Source: an uncultured Clostridia bacterium
GTDB lineage: Bacteria > Bacillota > Clostridia > Peptostreptococcales > Anaerovoracaceae
Reading direction: 5' to 3'
Assembly: GCA_945876935.1 (NCBI GenBank)
Contig: CAMCQA010000002.1
Location: 1-64,000, forward strand
DNA length: 64,000 nucleotides
In this document: positions 15,849-24,243 of the stretch, one piece after another
Layout: each line of letters opens with the position of its first letter
How positions within the stretch are numbered: position 1 is the stretch's first letter
Notes under the pieces: model-generated
Seen by the model: only the letters and a program-made list of their open reading frames with translations
What the model was told of the DNA's origin: nothing
Database searches by the model: none
Translations under genes and position numbers: made by a program

Positions 15849-16102
15849 AAAACCCTCCGATTCTTTTGATAAATTATATCACAAATATAGGAGAAACTAG
15901 ATTGAAATAAGCACATTATGAAAAGAAACAGCAAAATTAAGATTAAAAAGATGTATATTGAAACAATATGCTGTTGGCTAGGTATATTTAATACGGGAAT
16001 GAATAGAGGTGTATCCTATATTTGAAAATCTATATAGACAAATATGATATAATAGAAGTTAGAAAAATATGGGTAAGGTCACTCTAAAAGGAGAGATGAA
16101 AA

Positions 16103-17044
16103 ATGAAAACATGTATATATAGTGGCAAGTATCTTATAGCTGTAGCTATACTTATTATATCAGCAATATTTTTAACAGGATGCCAACTATCATCAGATCA
16201 AGAAAAGCCAAAAATTGAAGCATACACAGATAAAATAGTAATAGATTTAAATAGTGATGTAGATTATGGTGAATTTATTGCAAGAGTAGAAGATAATAGA
16301 GATGGCAATCTGAAAGATAAGCTTGAGCACACAGATATAGATACTAGCCAAAAGGGGAAACAGACTATTATTTATTCTATCTCAGATAAGGCAGGAAATA
16401 AATCAGAAATTAAAGTTGATGTATATGTAGTTGGGCTTTTCTCAGATGGAAGTTTTGACCCTAGAGATATAGAAGCAAAAGAGGTTGAAAACCCAGAAGA
16501 TATAGATGTTTTAATAAATAAATTTTACAGCTTGCCATCATCATATGAGCCTAAAGACTTAGAACCTATTATAGATAGAAAAGATATATCTTTGAGAAAG
16601 GAAGCTAATGAAGCCTATACTGCCTTTTACAATGAGGCTAAGAAGAGAGGAATAAGTATATACACTATTTCAGCTTATCGAAGCTATTCATATCAGCAGG
16701 GTTTGTGGAACAATAGTATAGCAACTGATGGAGGTGAAAAAACATCAAGATTAGTTGCCTATCCTGGACGAAGTGAACATCAGCTCGGTTTAGTAGTAGA
16801 CATATCTAATATTAACGCAGGAGATGTTTTGAGTGAAAGAGTTGGCCAAAGTCAATTGGGTAAATTTATTGAAGATGAAGCATATAAGTATGGATTTGTT
16901 TTAAGATATCCTAAAAATAAGGTTAATATAACTAGGTATGCTTATGAGCCTTGGCACATAAGGTATGTTGGTAAAGATTTGGCTAAGAAGCTTCATGATG
17001 AGAAGATGACTTTAGATGAGTATCATGAAAAAAATCAGAAATAG
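16103..17044 (+). CDS. VanY/DacY-like D,D-carboxypeptidase lipoprotein with N-terminal Ig-like domain
   Basis: A 313-residue secreted lipoprotein. The signal peptide ends in the lipobox LTGC (Cys near residue 27), so the mature protein should be anchored on the outer face of the membrane. Residues about 37-110 look like a DUF5011/HYR-type Ig-like domain (DNRDGNLKDKLEHT, SDKAGNKSEIKVDVYV). Residues about 185-300 are a VanY peptidase domain with SAYRSY, the zinc motif SEHQLGLVVDIS and EPWHIRYVG. It should trim the terminal D-Ala from peptidoglycan stem peptides. No vancomycin-resistance genes are near, so a cell-wall maintenance role is likelier. AAAGGAGAGATG precedes the start. Confidence 0.88.
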   Translation: MKTCIYSGKYLIAVAILIISAIFLTGCQLSSDQEKPKIEAYTDKIVIDLNSDVDYGEFIARVEDNRDGNLKDKLEHTDIDTSQKGKQTIIYSISDKAGNKSEIKVDVYVVGLFSDGSFDPRDIEAKEVENPEDIDVLINKFYSLPSSYEPKDLEPIIDRKDISLRKEANEAYTAFYNEAKKRGISIYTISAYRSYSYQQGLWNNSIATDGGEKTSRLVAYPGRSEHQLGLVVDISNINAGDVLSERVGQSQLGKFIEDEAYKYGFVLRYPKNKVNITRYAYEPWHIRYVGKDLAKKLHDEKMTLDEYHEKNQK

Positions 17045-17062
17045 AAATATATGGAGAAATAG

Positions 17063-17878
17063 ATGGAGTTAAAGTTTTGCTCTCTGGCCAGTGGAAGCAA
17101 AGGAAATTGTTATGCTGTATGGCAGAGAGATAATATTTTTTTAGTAGATGTGGGGATAAGTGGTAAAAAAATAGAAGATGGCTTAGCCAGTGTAGGTTTA
17201 GACATTAGTCAAGTAACTGGAGTCTTTATAACACATGAGCATATTGATCACACTAAAAGCATAAAAATGATTTGCAAAAAAAGCCCTTTGGCTAAAATCT
17301 ATACTAGACCTGCCACATGGGCGCATATAAGAGATGAGAGAATGAAGGATGATAGTCTAAATCATAGGTTTATACCTATTGAAAGCAGTATAGTTCTAGG
17401 TGACTTAACGATTGAGACAATAAGCACAAATCATGATGCAGTTGATCCTGTAGGCTATAAAATATCATGTAAGGAAAGAAAACTTAGTATACTGACGGAC
17501 ACAGGATCTATAGATGATAAGATATTTCAAAAAATAAAAGATAGTCATTTGCTACTTTTAGAATCTAATCATGAAGAGAATATTTTACAAGTTTGTAGTT
17601 ATCCATACAAGACGAAGATGAGGATATTAAGTGATTTTGGACATCTTTCAAATAGTGCAGCAGCTAGTTGTATAAAAAATATACTTTCTCATAGGGTAGA
17701 GAATATTCCGGATGAGGACTTAATAATACTTCTTGCACATTTAAGCGCAGATAATAACTCTGAGCATCTTGCCAAGCAAGCTGCTAATAACGCCATTGAA
17801 ATTCATGGCTGGAAGCCTGACAAATTCCACTTGGACGTTGTAAGACAGGATAAAATAAGTAAAGTATATAAGGTTTAG
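17063..17878 (+). CDS. yycJ: YycJ/WalJ-family metallo-beta-lactamase-fold hydrolase
   Basis: A 271-residue MBL-fold protein. The N-terminal CSLASGSKGNCYAV is typical of YycJ; the metal motif appears as THEHIDHTKSI (about residues 56-66), with later ligands in HDAVDPVGY, LTDTG and SNHEENIL. In Bacillus the homologue belongs to the walKR operon and behaves as a 5' exonuclease-like protein linked to cell wall/DNA metabolism. Here the sensor and response regulator genes are absent, but rlmH follows, which is the usual downstream neighbour of yycJ in Firmicutes. Confidence 0.88.
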   Translation: MELKFCSLASGSKGNCYAVWQRDNIFLVDVGISGKKIEDGLASVGLDISQVTGVFITHEHIDHTKSIKMICKKSPLAKIYTRPATWAHIRDERMKDDSLNHRFIPIESSIVLGDLTIETISTNHDAVDPVGYKISCKERKLSILTDTGSIDDKIFQKIKDSHLLLLESNHEENILQVCSYPYKTKMRILSDFGHLSNSAAASCIKNILSHRVENIPDEDLIILLAHLSADNNSEHLAKQAANNAIEIHGWKPDKFHLDVVRQDKISKVYKV

Positions 17879-17910
17879 AATTAATAAAGGTAGCATAAAA
17901 AAGGGATATA

Positions 17911-18360
17911 GTGAATATTAATATTTTAACAGTAGGAAAATTAAAAGAAAAATTTCTAAGAGATGCTGTGGCAGAGTATGAAAAAAGGTTATCAGCATAT
18001 GCTAAAGTATCCATAGTAGAGATAAAGGAAGCTGTAGATGATAGTGTAGAAAAAGAAGGCTCCGATATTTTAAAGAAAATATCGGATAGAGATTATGTCA
18101 TAGCGCTTCACGTAGATAGTAAGCAGCAGACCAGCCCTGAGTTTTCACAGACTCTGGAGAATCTAGGCATCATGGGAAAATCGGATATTTCATTTATTAT
18201 AGGAGGCTCAAATGGACTGAGTGAAGAAGTACTGAGAAGATCAGATTTAAAGCTATCTTTTTCTAAAATGACTTTTACTCATCAAATGATGAGAGTGATA
18301 TTGTTGGAACAGATATATAGGGCATTTAAAATAATGAAGAATGAACCCTATCATAAGTAG
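17911..18360 (+). CDS. rlmH: RlmH, 23S rRNA pseudouridine-1915 N3-methyltransferase
   Basis: A 149-residue SPOUT methyltransferase acting on pseudouridine 1915 in helix 69 of 23S rRNA. It starts with GTG at 17911 (GGGATATA upstream), giving NINILTVGKLKEKFLRDAVAEYEKRL. The C-terminal knot residues are present: SFIIGGSNGL, SKMTFTHQMMRVILLEQIYRAFKI. The length is a few residues below the usual 155-159, and the C-terminal PYHK ending is family-typical. The assignment is secure. Confidence 0.95.
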   Translation: MNINILTVGKLKEKFLRDAVAEYEKRLSAYAKVSIVEIKEAVDDSVEKEGSDILKKISDRDYVIALHVDSKQQTSPEFSQTLENLGIMGKSDISFIIGGSNGLSEEVLRRSDLKLSFSKMTFTHQMMRVILLEQIYRAFKIMKNEPYHK

Positions 18361-18369
18361 GAGGTATTT

Positions 18370-19143
18370 ATGATTAAATTACAAAATATAGCTCATGACT
18401 ATGGCAATAAAAAAGCTTTGAATAATGTAAATTTAGAGATAAAGGAAGGTGAAATTTTTGGCTTGATAGGCCATAATGGAGCAGGGAAATCAACTACAAT
18501 TAAAGGTATAGTAAGTATAATAGACCATACTGAAGGCAATATTTTTATAGATGGAAAAAATATTAAAGAATTCAGAGATGAGTGTAAGAATAAGATTGCA
18601 TATGTTCCAGACAGTCCAGATATGTTTTTAAGATTACAGGCAATGACATACTGGAATTTTATATCTGATGTTTATGGTATAAGTGAAGAAGACAGAGAAA
18701 AGCGTATAAATGAGCTATGCGATATATTTAGCATGAGCGATGTAAAAGAAATGTTCATAGAAGAGTTTTCCCATGGTATGAGACAGAAAACTTTTTTAAT
18801 TGGAGCCCTTATACCTAATCCTAAAATATGGATTTTAGATGAACCGATGACAGGTTTAGATCCTCAGGCAGCCTTTAACCTTAAGGAACTTATGAAAAAA
18901 CATGTGAGCGAGGGAAATACGGTTTTATTTTCTACGCATGTTCTTGAGGTGGCAGAAAAGCTATGTGATAGAATAGGGATTCTTAAGAAGGGTGAGCTTA
19001 TATTTGTAGGTACTATGGAAGAACTGAGGGGAGATTCTACAAGGAATTTAGAAGAGATATATCTTGAAATGGTTTCAGATAAAAGCGATACAGAGAAATC
19101 ATTGGAAGATCCTAATCTAGAGAAAAAAGAAAATGTTAGATAG
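18370..19143 (+). CDS. ABC transporter ATP-binding protein
   Basis: A 257-residue ABC ATPase of the ABC-2/drug-export type. Walker A is GHNGAGKST at about residues 34-42, the signature is the variant FSHGMRQK, Walker B is WILDEPMTGLDP and the switch His is in LFSTHVLEVAEKLCDR. It pairs with the permease gene 10 bases downstream, and both have strong ribosome binding sites (TAGGAGGT). The substrate cannot be told; family members of this layout export lipids, peptides or antibiotics. Confidence 0.9.
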   Translation: MIKLQNIAHDYGNKKALNNVNLEIKEGEIFGLIGHNGAGKSTTIKGIVSIIDHTEGNIFIDGKNIKEFRDECKNKIAYVPDSPDMFLRLQAMTYWNFISDVYGISEEDREKRINELCDIFSMSDVKEMFIEEFSHGMRQKTFLIGALIPNPKIWILDEPMTGLDPQAAFNLKELMKKHVSEGNTVLFSTHVLEVAEKLCDRIGILKKGELIFVGTMEELRGDSTRNLEEIYLEMVSDKSDTEKSLEDPNLEKKENVR

Positions 19144-19152
19144 GAGGTAAAA

Positions 19153-20745
19153 ATGAAAGAGAAGGAAAAAAAGCTTTTTAAATGGCTATTTGGAATTAAC
19201 TTGATATATGCATACCCTATGGCAAACGGCAAAGCTAAGAAAAAGATAGAAAAGAATAAAAAAGTAGATTTTAAAAAGAATATTAGAAATCTATACTTTT
19301 TCAGTATATTCATAGTTTTAGGCACCTATGGTATATTAATGTCTCTTTTAGACTTTAATAACGCTCCAATTTTATTAGATAGTTTTGTGCTTGCATTTAT
19401 ACTGATGTCAATAATGCAAAACTTTGTATACTTTTTCAATGTTTTTTATGAGAGTAAGGATGTAGATTATCTAAAGGTGCTTCCTATAAGAGAAAGAACA
19501 GTATTTCTCAGTAAGTTGGCAACTGTATCTTTTGTTTCATTGCAGCTTAGCTTACCTATAGCAGCTATGATGTTTTTCTATTTTTTAGATATGGAAAAAA
19601 GTATAGCTTTTGCTATTGTTTTTGCTATTTTAGATTTTTTAGGCATCTTTATTGTAATTATAGCTATCAATTTGATTATAATGCTAGCACTTGCCAAGGC
19701 TAATGGATTTTACAGAATAAAGGGTGTGGTTACTACAGCGATTACCATAGTTGCTATGGTTATAAATATTGTATGCATCGTGGCTCTTCAGATGGAAATG
19801 CAGAATCAAATGATATCTAGCTTTTTTAAAGGAGAAAAGGCAACTTTCATATTATCGGATTTATCTTTATCTGTAGCGGGTCAAATTTATTTGCTTGGAG
19901 GACTTGTCGTTGTAGGTGGCGGTACAAGTTATATTATATATAGATTGATGTCAGATGGTTTTTATAATACTATAAGCTCAATAAATACTGCAGAAAGCAA
20001 AAATAGGAAAGCGAAGTCTGTAAAAATAAAGAAAAATAGCATCAATAAAACTCTGACAAGATTTAATATAGGATATTTGAAAGACTCAACTTTAGCTACT
20101 CAGGTTCTAGTACAGGAGATTCTGTTTCTATTTATGATAGTTGTTATTCTATTTACTATGGATGATCAAGCTAAGTTATACTTATCATACTACTCTGATC
20201 TTATTTTACCTTTTATAGCTATTATGGGTGTATTGATAGGAAATACAGGAAATAATATTGCAGCATTTATTGTTTCTTTAGATGGGGATACATATAACTT
20301 TATAAAATCTCTACCTATTAGTAGGAAAAAGTACATTTTAAATAAAATAGGCTTTGCTAGTGTTATCCAGTATGTTTTAGTTATACCGGCTGTTATAGGG
20401 CTGGGCATTTTCTTAGGTGCGAGCACATTGAATATTATTGTAAGCACGTTATTAGTAATTGTATTAGGAGTACCTGTAGCAGCTCTTTGGATTGTATATG
20501 ATGTGCACCATCTTCTTTTAGAATGGAATAATGTAACAGACCTTATGACCAAAGTAGGTAAAGTTATACCGGTTATCATTATGATCTTTTTAATGATGTC
20601 AATGGGTATAGGCATAGGTTTTGCTGGCATGATAACAGAGTATATTCCTATTTATGGCATATATATGATTTTAGCTGCGGTTATTTTACTCGTGTGGATA
20701 GTAGCTTTAAAAAATATAAAAAATGTCATTAAATCAAATGTTTAA
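19153..20745 (+). CDS. ABC transporter permease, large ABC-2-type membrane protein
   Basis: A 530-residue membrane protein with about twelve hydrophobic segments, the first near residues 50-70 after a basic N-terminal region (KKIEKNKKVDFKKN) and the last at 500-522. The repeated LPI motif (YLKVLPIRERTVFLSK near residue 110 and FIKSLPISRKKYILNK near 380) marks two homologous halves, as in the putative ABC exporter family seen in clostridia. It forms one transporter with the preceding ATPase. A strong terminator follows, so the unit yycJ-rlmH-ABC may end here. Confidence 0.85.
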   Translation: MKEKEKKLFKWLFGINLIYAYPMANGKAKKKIEKNKKVDFKKNIRNLYFFSIFIVLGTYGILMSLLDFNNAPILLDSFVLAFILMSIMQNFVYFFNVFYESKDVDYLKVLPIRERTVFLSKLATVSFVSLQLSLPIAAMMFFYFLDMEKSIAFAIVFAILDFLGIFIVIIAINLIIMLALAKANGFYRIKGVVTTAITIVAMVINIVCIVALQMEMQNQMISSFFKGEKATFILSDLSLSVAGQIYLLGGLVVVGGGTSYIIYRLMSDGFYNTISSINTAESKNRKAKSVKIKKNSINKTLTRFNIGYLKDSTLATQVLVQEILFLFMIVVILFTMDDQAKLYLSYYSDLILPFIAIMGVLIGNTGNNIAAFIVSLDGDTYNFIKSLPISRKKYILNKIGFASVIQYVLVIPAVIGLGIFLGASTLNIIVSTLLVIVLGVPVAALWIVYDVHHLLLEWNNVTDLMTKVGKVIPVIIMIFLMMSMGIGIGFAGMITEYIPIYGIYMILAAVILLVWIVALKNIKNVIKSNV

Positions 20746-20765
20746 TAAAACCTAAATATATAAAT

Positions 20766-20796
20766 AAAATAGGCATCCTATTAGGATGCCTATTTT
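20766..20796. terminator. Bidirectional intrinsic terminator
   Basis: A near-perfect inverted repeat of 15 bases (AAAATAGGCATCCTA / TAGGATGCCTATTTT) between the ABC permease and the convergent hemerythrin gene; A/T-rich flanks on both sides allow termination from either direction. Confidence 0.9.
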
Positions 20797-20839
20797 GCTA
20801 TAACTTGTATAGCATTGTAATTATAGTGATGTATAAGGA

Positions 20840-21394
20840 TTATGCTAGAAGTTTGTTTGATATTTCATCTAGCCAAGTGATATACTCTTTTACTTTTTCA
20901 AGATTTTCATCTTCAAATATCTCTGTTTCCTTATTTACAGTCTTTTTGATTTCATCTGAAAGCTCTCTTTCAGCGAAAGTATAAATAACATTGTCTTCTT
21001 TATCTATATGTCTTCTTAAATGGTTAACATAACCGATTGTATTTGCGATAATGTCAAGTTTTAGCTTATCGTCGCCAGTAGAGCGGTAAGCATCTAGAGC
21101 TTCATCAAGACTTGTTAGGTATAATCTACCATAGTCATGTTCTATAAGCATACCGTAGTTAACAAGCTTTTCTGCAACAGCACCCATAGTGTCAACCATG
21201 TGCTTAAAAAGGATAAGTTCCTCTTTTCCATGATGATGCTTATCTGCGTAGTTTCTCGCCATATCTATATACTTTTTGAAAAGATCTACATCTACATCCT
21301 CACCTTTAAGAATGCCGTACGAACTTGCACTCATGCAGTCTAAAAGGCGAAGTATATTTTTATGTTCATCTACTAAAATTTCTATTCCGTACAT
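20840..21394 (-). CDS. Hemerythrin-like domain protein
   Basis: A 184-residue protein with hemerythrin HHE-type metal ligands spread over a four-helix bundle: ILVDEHKNILRLLD (about residues 5-18), YADKHHHGKEELILF (about 55-69), IEHDYGRLY near 85 and HLRRHIDKEDNVIYTFAE near 125. These are the expected His/Glu residues of a di-iron site. Start ATG at 21394 is preferred over an upstream one because of the AGGAGA site. With the DUF1858 gene two positions upstream it recreates, as separate proteins, the domain pair of RIC (ScdA/YtfE) iron-cluster repair proteins. A role in oxygen or nitric-oxide protection is inferred. Confidence 0.88.
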   Translation of the reverse strand: MYGIEILVDEHKNILRLLDCMSASSYGILKGEDVDVDLFKKYIDMARNYADKHHHGKEELILFKHMVDTMGAVAEKLVNYGMLIEHDYGRLYLTSLDEALDAYRSTGDDKLKLDIIANTIGYVNHLRRHIDKEDNVIYTFAERELSDEIKKTVNKETEIFEDENLEKVKEYITWLDEISNKLLA

Positions 21395-21395
21395 T

Positions 21396-21992
21396 TTATT
21401 TTCTCCTAATCTCATAAGATTCATTTTCCATAACTTTAAACTCAAATTTTGATTCTATCATGCAGCCCTCAAGAACTTTTGCTCTTAATCTGTAGAATAT
21501 TTGGCTAGATAATCCTTGTTCATCCCAGTATTCTTTTCTTATATCAATCGTATCTCTCCATGCAACAAGATCATCACTCTTTTCCATCAATTGTTCCACT
21601 CTATCGCAAGGCATACCATTAAGTAATCTTTTTGACAGAGCCATATAAGCCTCTACTGCTGTTTCAACGTCCTCAATTTTTTCTGATACACCAAACTGAT
21701 ATCCTAAATCTATTAACTGATCTTCAGTTGCAAGTCCATCCTTTAGAAGAGAAGATACAACAAAAGCAAGCCTTCTTTCTACCGCTGTTACCATAACCTG
21801 TAGAGAGCCATGTATATCTGCAGTATCAACTATATCTTCTAGATTGCCTGTAGGAGGTGATGGATATTTTTCATCTGCTACAGTTTTTAAATTTTCAGCT
21901 TTTAAAGAGTCTATTAAGAAGTTTGATAGTCTATTTTGGAATTGAATTTTTCCGTATAGAAGGTGGTGTATCGGTCCTAAAAATAAGCTCAT
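21396..21992 (-). CDS. Conserved protein of unknown function in the hemerythrin operon
   Basis: 198 residues, soluble, largely helical, acidic in its middle. I do not recognise a named domain. It has a paired His near the N-terminus (GPIHHLLYGKI), a second His in ADIHGSLQVMVTAVERRLAFV, and one MPC(D)R cysteine near residue 128. It is placed between DUF1858 (16 bases upstream) and hemerythrin (one base downstream), so the three are co-translated. Proteins of this size beginning MSLFL-PIH occur with hemerythrin genes in clostridia as far as I recall, which points to a partner or heme/iron-related factor. Function not assigned. Confidence 0.75.
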   Translation of the reverse strand: MSLFLGPIHHLLYGKIQFQNRLSNFLIDSLKAENLKTVADEKYPSPPTGNLEDIVDTADIHGSLQVMVTAVERRLAFVVSSLLKDGLATEDQLIDLGYQFGVSEKIEDVETAVEAYMALSKRLLNGMPCDRVEQLMEKSDDLVAWRDTIDIRKEYWDEQGLSSQIFYRLRAKVLEGCMIESKFEFKVMENESYEIRRK

Positions 21993-22008
21993 AGTTCACC
22001 TCTATATA

Positions 22009-22194
22009 TTAATACTCGTTTAATTTAGCAAGAACTTCATTTACATCTATACCATGTACCATACAAGCATCTTCAAGACTTTCCATCTGAGAAGATGGGC
22101 AACCTAGACAGTGCATTCCAAATCCTGTTAAAACTTCATATGCGTGTGGAACTTCCTTAATTAACTGACCCATTATCATTTCTTTCTTTATCAT
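22009..22194 (-). CDS. DUF1858 small protein (ScdA-N-like, CLGC motif)
   Basis: A 61-residue protein spanning one DUF1858 domain: GQLIKEVPHAYEVLTGFGMHCLGCP (ends near residue 33) followed by SLEDACMVHGIDVNEVLAKLN. The CxxC pair (CLGC) is the conserved feature. DUF1858 is related to the N-terminal part of ScdA/RIC proteins. The start at 22194 has AAGGAGAAACAAA before it. It is the first gene of the three-gene operon ending in hemerythrin, behind the palindromic site at 22344-22373. Confidence 0.9.
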   Translation of the reverse strand: MIKKEMIMGQLIKEVPHAYEVLTGFGMHCLGCPSSQMESLEDACMVHGIDVNEVLAKLNEY

Positions 22195-22323
22195 TTTGTT
22201 TCTCCTTTTTATTAACTATTTACTATAATTTACTTTTATTTATCTCCATTGAGATATCCTTAACATCTTTAAGAAGTTTTGTTTTCACCCGCCATCTTTC
22301 TGGTGTATCGCCTTCTTGAATAC

Positions 22324-22373
22324 ATATTACCACGATTCACCACTTATTTTTGTTGTATTTACAACAAAAATAA
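22324..22373 (-). promoter_or_regulatory. CRP/FNR-type palindrome at -41.5 of the DUF1858-hemerythrin promoter
   Basis: 22344-22373 is a perfect inverted repeat with 14-base arms and a 2-base centre; its core is TGTTG-N6-CAACA, the same geometry as CRP/FNR sites. On the minus strand a TAATAT -10 box lies at 22329-22324, predicting transcription from about 22317. The palindrome centre then falls at exactly -41.5, the position for class II activators, and no good -35 box exists. The regulator is not in the window. Confidence 0.7.
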
Positions 22374-22444
22374 AAATATATGCAAAAAATTTTAAAAAAA
22401 TATGTATTCTTCAAACTTTATAGGCTAGTGAATGCTTAAATTAT

Positions 22445-22475
22445 TAAAAAAGAGACTCGAAGAAGAGTCTCCTTT
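22445..22475 (-). terminator. Intrinsic terminator of tpx
   Basis: GAGACTC and GAGTCTC arms (about 22451-22473) with an A run on the plus side (T run on the minus strand) directly downstream of the tpx stop at 22491. Confidence 0.85.
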
Positions 22476-22490
22476 AAATTCTAATTTAAT

Positions 22491-23000
22491 TTATAGGCTT
22501 TTAACTGCTTCTAAAGCCTTTGCGTAATCTACGTGGTTTACGTTTTCTTCAAGATATTCTACATACTTTACTGTATTGTCTTTATCTAGGATAACTACGC
22601 CTCTGTTTAAAAGCTGAAGTTCGTCAATAAGAAAACCATATTTCTTACCAAAGTCATGTCTGTTATAGTCAGATACGATAGTTGACTCTGCAGCTTCTTC
22701 ATGACTCTGCTTAAATCTGCTGATTGCGAAAGGTAGATCAACACTTATTGTGATAACAGCAGTGTCTTCTAGCTTTTTAGCTTCATTACTAAAGTTTACA
22801 GTCTGCAGTTCACAAACGCCAGTATCTAGAGAAGGAACTACACTGATAACCTTTTTCTTATCACCTAGAGACTCTAGTGTGAAAGGCTGTAGATCCTCAT
22901 AAAGTGCTGTAAAGTTTGGAGCCTTATCGCCAACTTTAATAGCTTCACCAACTAATGATATTGGATTTCCATCCATAAATGCTTTTCTTGCGTTACTCAT
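22491..23000 (-). CDS. tpx: Thiol peroxidase (Tpx), single-cysteine variant
   Basis: A 169-residue atypical 2-Cys peroxiredoxin by family. The peroxidatic Cys is in PSLDTGVCELQTVNFS (near residue 62), and family segments VDLPFAISRF and FGLL-like KKYGFLIDELQLLNRGVVILD are present. In classic Tpx the resolving Cys follows DLPFAxxRF, but here that position is Lys (RFKQSHE) and the protein has only one cysteine. It must therefore be recycled by an intermolecular thiol rather than by the usual internal disulfide. A strong site (AAGGAGGTTACAAA) precedes the ATG at 23000. Confidence 0.93.
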   Translation of the reverse strand: MSNARKAFMDGNPISLVGEAIKVGDKAPNFTALYEDLQPFTLESLGDKKKVISVVPSLDTGVCELQTVNFSNEAKKLEDTAVITISVDLPFAISRFKQSHEEAAESTIVSDYNRHDFGKKYGFLIDELQLLNRGVVILDKDNTVKYVEYLEENVNHVDYAKALEAVKSL

Positions 23001-23129
23001 TTTGTAACCTCCTTATTTATTAAAACGTTATTATGCACAATTATTATTAAATAATTTATACACAAAAGAGATGAAAAGTAACACTCTATAATAAAAAAAC
23101 ATATTATTAAATATATATCAATAAGCTTC

Positions 23130-23453
23130 TTACTGTTTAATGAATTTCTGAATTACTTGAACGTATTTGTTGTGAAGACCAATATTTACATAGTAATAAG
23201 AAAACTTATCAACTTTTTGAACTTGCAATAGTCCTGATTTGACTAGCGTTTTTATATGCTGGGAAATAGTAGCTTGAGCGTAATCGAAGTTTGCTACAAC
23301 TTCTTTGTTATTTACTTTTTCAAGACGAGAATTTTTTCCCATAATAAATTGAAATATTTTTATTCTTACAGGATGTGCTAAGGCATCCGAAACCTTTGCT
23401 AATAACAGTATATCCTCTTCATGCATTTCATCTTTATCTCTTCTTATTCTCAT
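23130..23453 (-). CDS. ArsR/SmtB-family winged-helix regulator
   Basis: A 107-residue winged helix-turn-helix repressor. DALAHPVRIKIFQFI (about 25-39), the recognition region DYAQATISQHIKTLVKSGLLQVQKV (about 58-82) and wing KFSYYYVN are typical of ArsR proteins. It has no cysteine at all, so a thiol-coordinated metal site of the ArsR/CadC kind is excluded; a redox-insensitive or other-ligand sensor is implied. It lies between mnmM and tpx in the same direction, with 129 bases to tpx, and may control that gene; this is inference. Confidence 0.85.
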   Translation of the reverse strand: MRIRRDKDEMHEEDILLLAKVSDALAHPVRIKIFQFIMGKNSRLEKVNNKEVVANFDYAQATISQHIKTLVKSGLLQVQKVDKFSYYYVNIGLHNKYVQVIQKFIKQ

Positions 23454-23516
23454 AATATTCCTTTCTATATGTTCTATATTTACAATTTTTTAGGCTCAAC
23501 TCGTAGGCTTGTTGTA

Positions 23517-24077
23517 TTATAGTTTTTTTGTTATCACCAATATTTCAGGAGGAGAGTTCTCCTGGTTTATCATTTGAACATATGCACAGTGAAAACGGCT
23601 TTTACTAAGGCTCTTAGCCATATTTAAAATATCCGCCTTTTCTTTTTTTCCTTCATCATGGCCATCATACAACGTTATGACGCAAATACCATCTACAGCA
23701 AGAATGGACAAAACATCTCTAATAGCTTTTAAGCTCGTATTTGATGTAGTAGATCTGCTCTTATCTCCTCCAGGAAGATATCCTAAATTAAAAATCGCAA
23801 CATCTATAGAATCTACATAGTTTAATAAATTTTCATGACCGTCTAGAATAAAAGATACTTTATCTATAGATTTACAGGCTTGGTATATATTTTCTTTAGA
23901 TATTTTAATAGCTTCTTTTTGTGTATCAAAGGCATATACTTTTTTTGCTCCCATTTTTAGAAGCTCAAGGGTGTCATACCCTTTGCCTAGTGTTCCATCT
24001 AATGCCACAAAAGGCTCACATATATATGGCTTAATTAAATGATGGGCTAGGGCTGTTGTGTTTTTTATAATATTCAT
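23517..24077 (-). CDS. mnmM: MnmM (YtqB) family SAM-dependent tRNA methyltransferase
   Basis: A 186-residue class I methyltransferase of the rRNA-methylase-like YtqB family. SAM-binding motif ALDGTLGKGYDTLELLK is at residues 25-41, AFDTQKEAI follows, and the family-specific FNLGYLPGGDKSRSTT (about 95-110) and ITLYDGHDEGKKE (about 134-146) are intact. In Bacillus YtqB was shown to make the final methyl addition in mnm5s2U34 of tRNA, hence MnmM. It is transcribed toward the ArsR gene. Confidence 0.9.
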   Translation of the reverse strand: MNIIKNTTALAHHLIKPYICEPFVALDGTLGKGYDTLELLKMGAKKVYAFDTQKEAIKISKENIYQACKSIDKVSFILDGHENLLNYVDSIDVAIFNLGYLPGGDKSRSTTSNTSLKAIRDVLSILAVDGICVITLYDGHDEGKKEKADILNMAKSLSKSRFHCAYVQMINQENSPPEILVITKKL

Positions 24078-24243
24078 TAATCTAACGCCTCTTAGAAAAA
24101 TTTAACAACTTTATCGAACGATTAATATCGCCTATTAACGATACAATAAAGGAAAGCTTTTGTCAATTGTTAAAATTCTTTGAAAATTTCTTCTGAGATG
24201 TGTATAATTAGAAGGTAATGAAATGAATCAAGAGGAGTATTTA

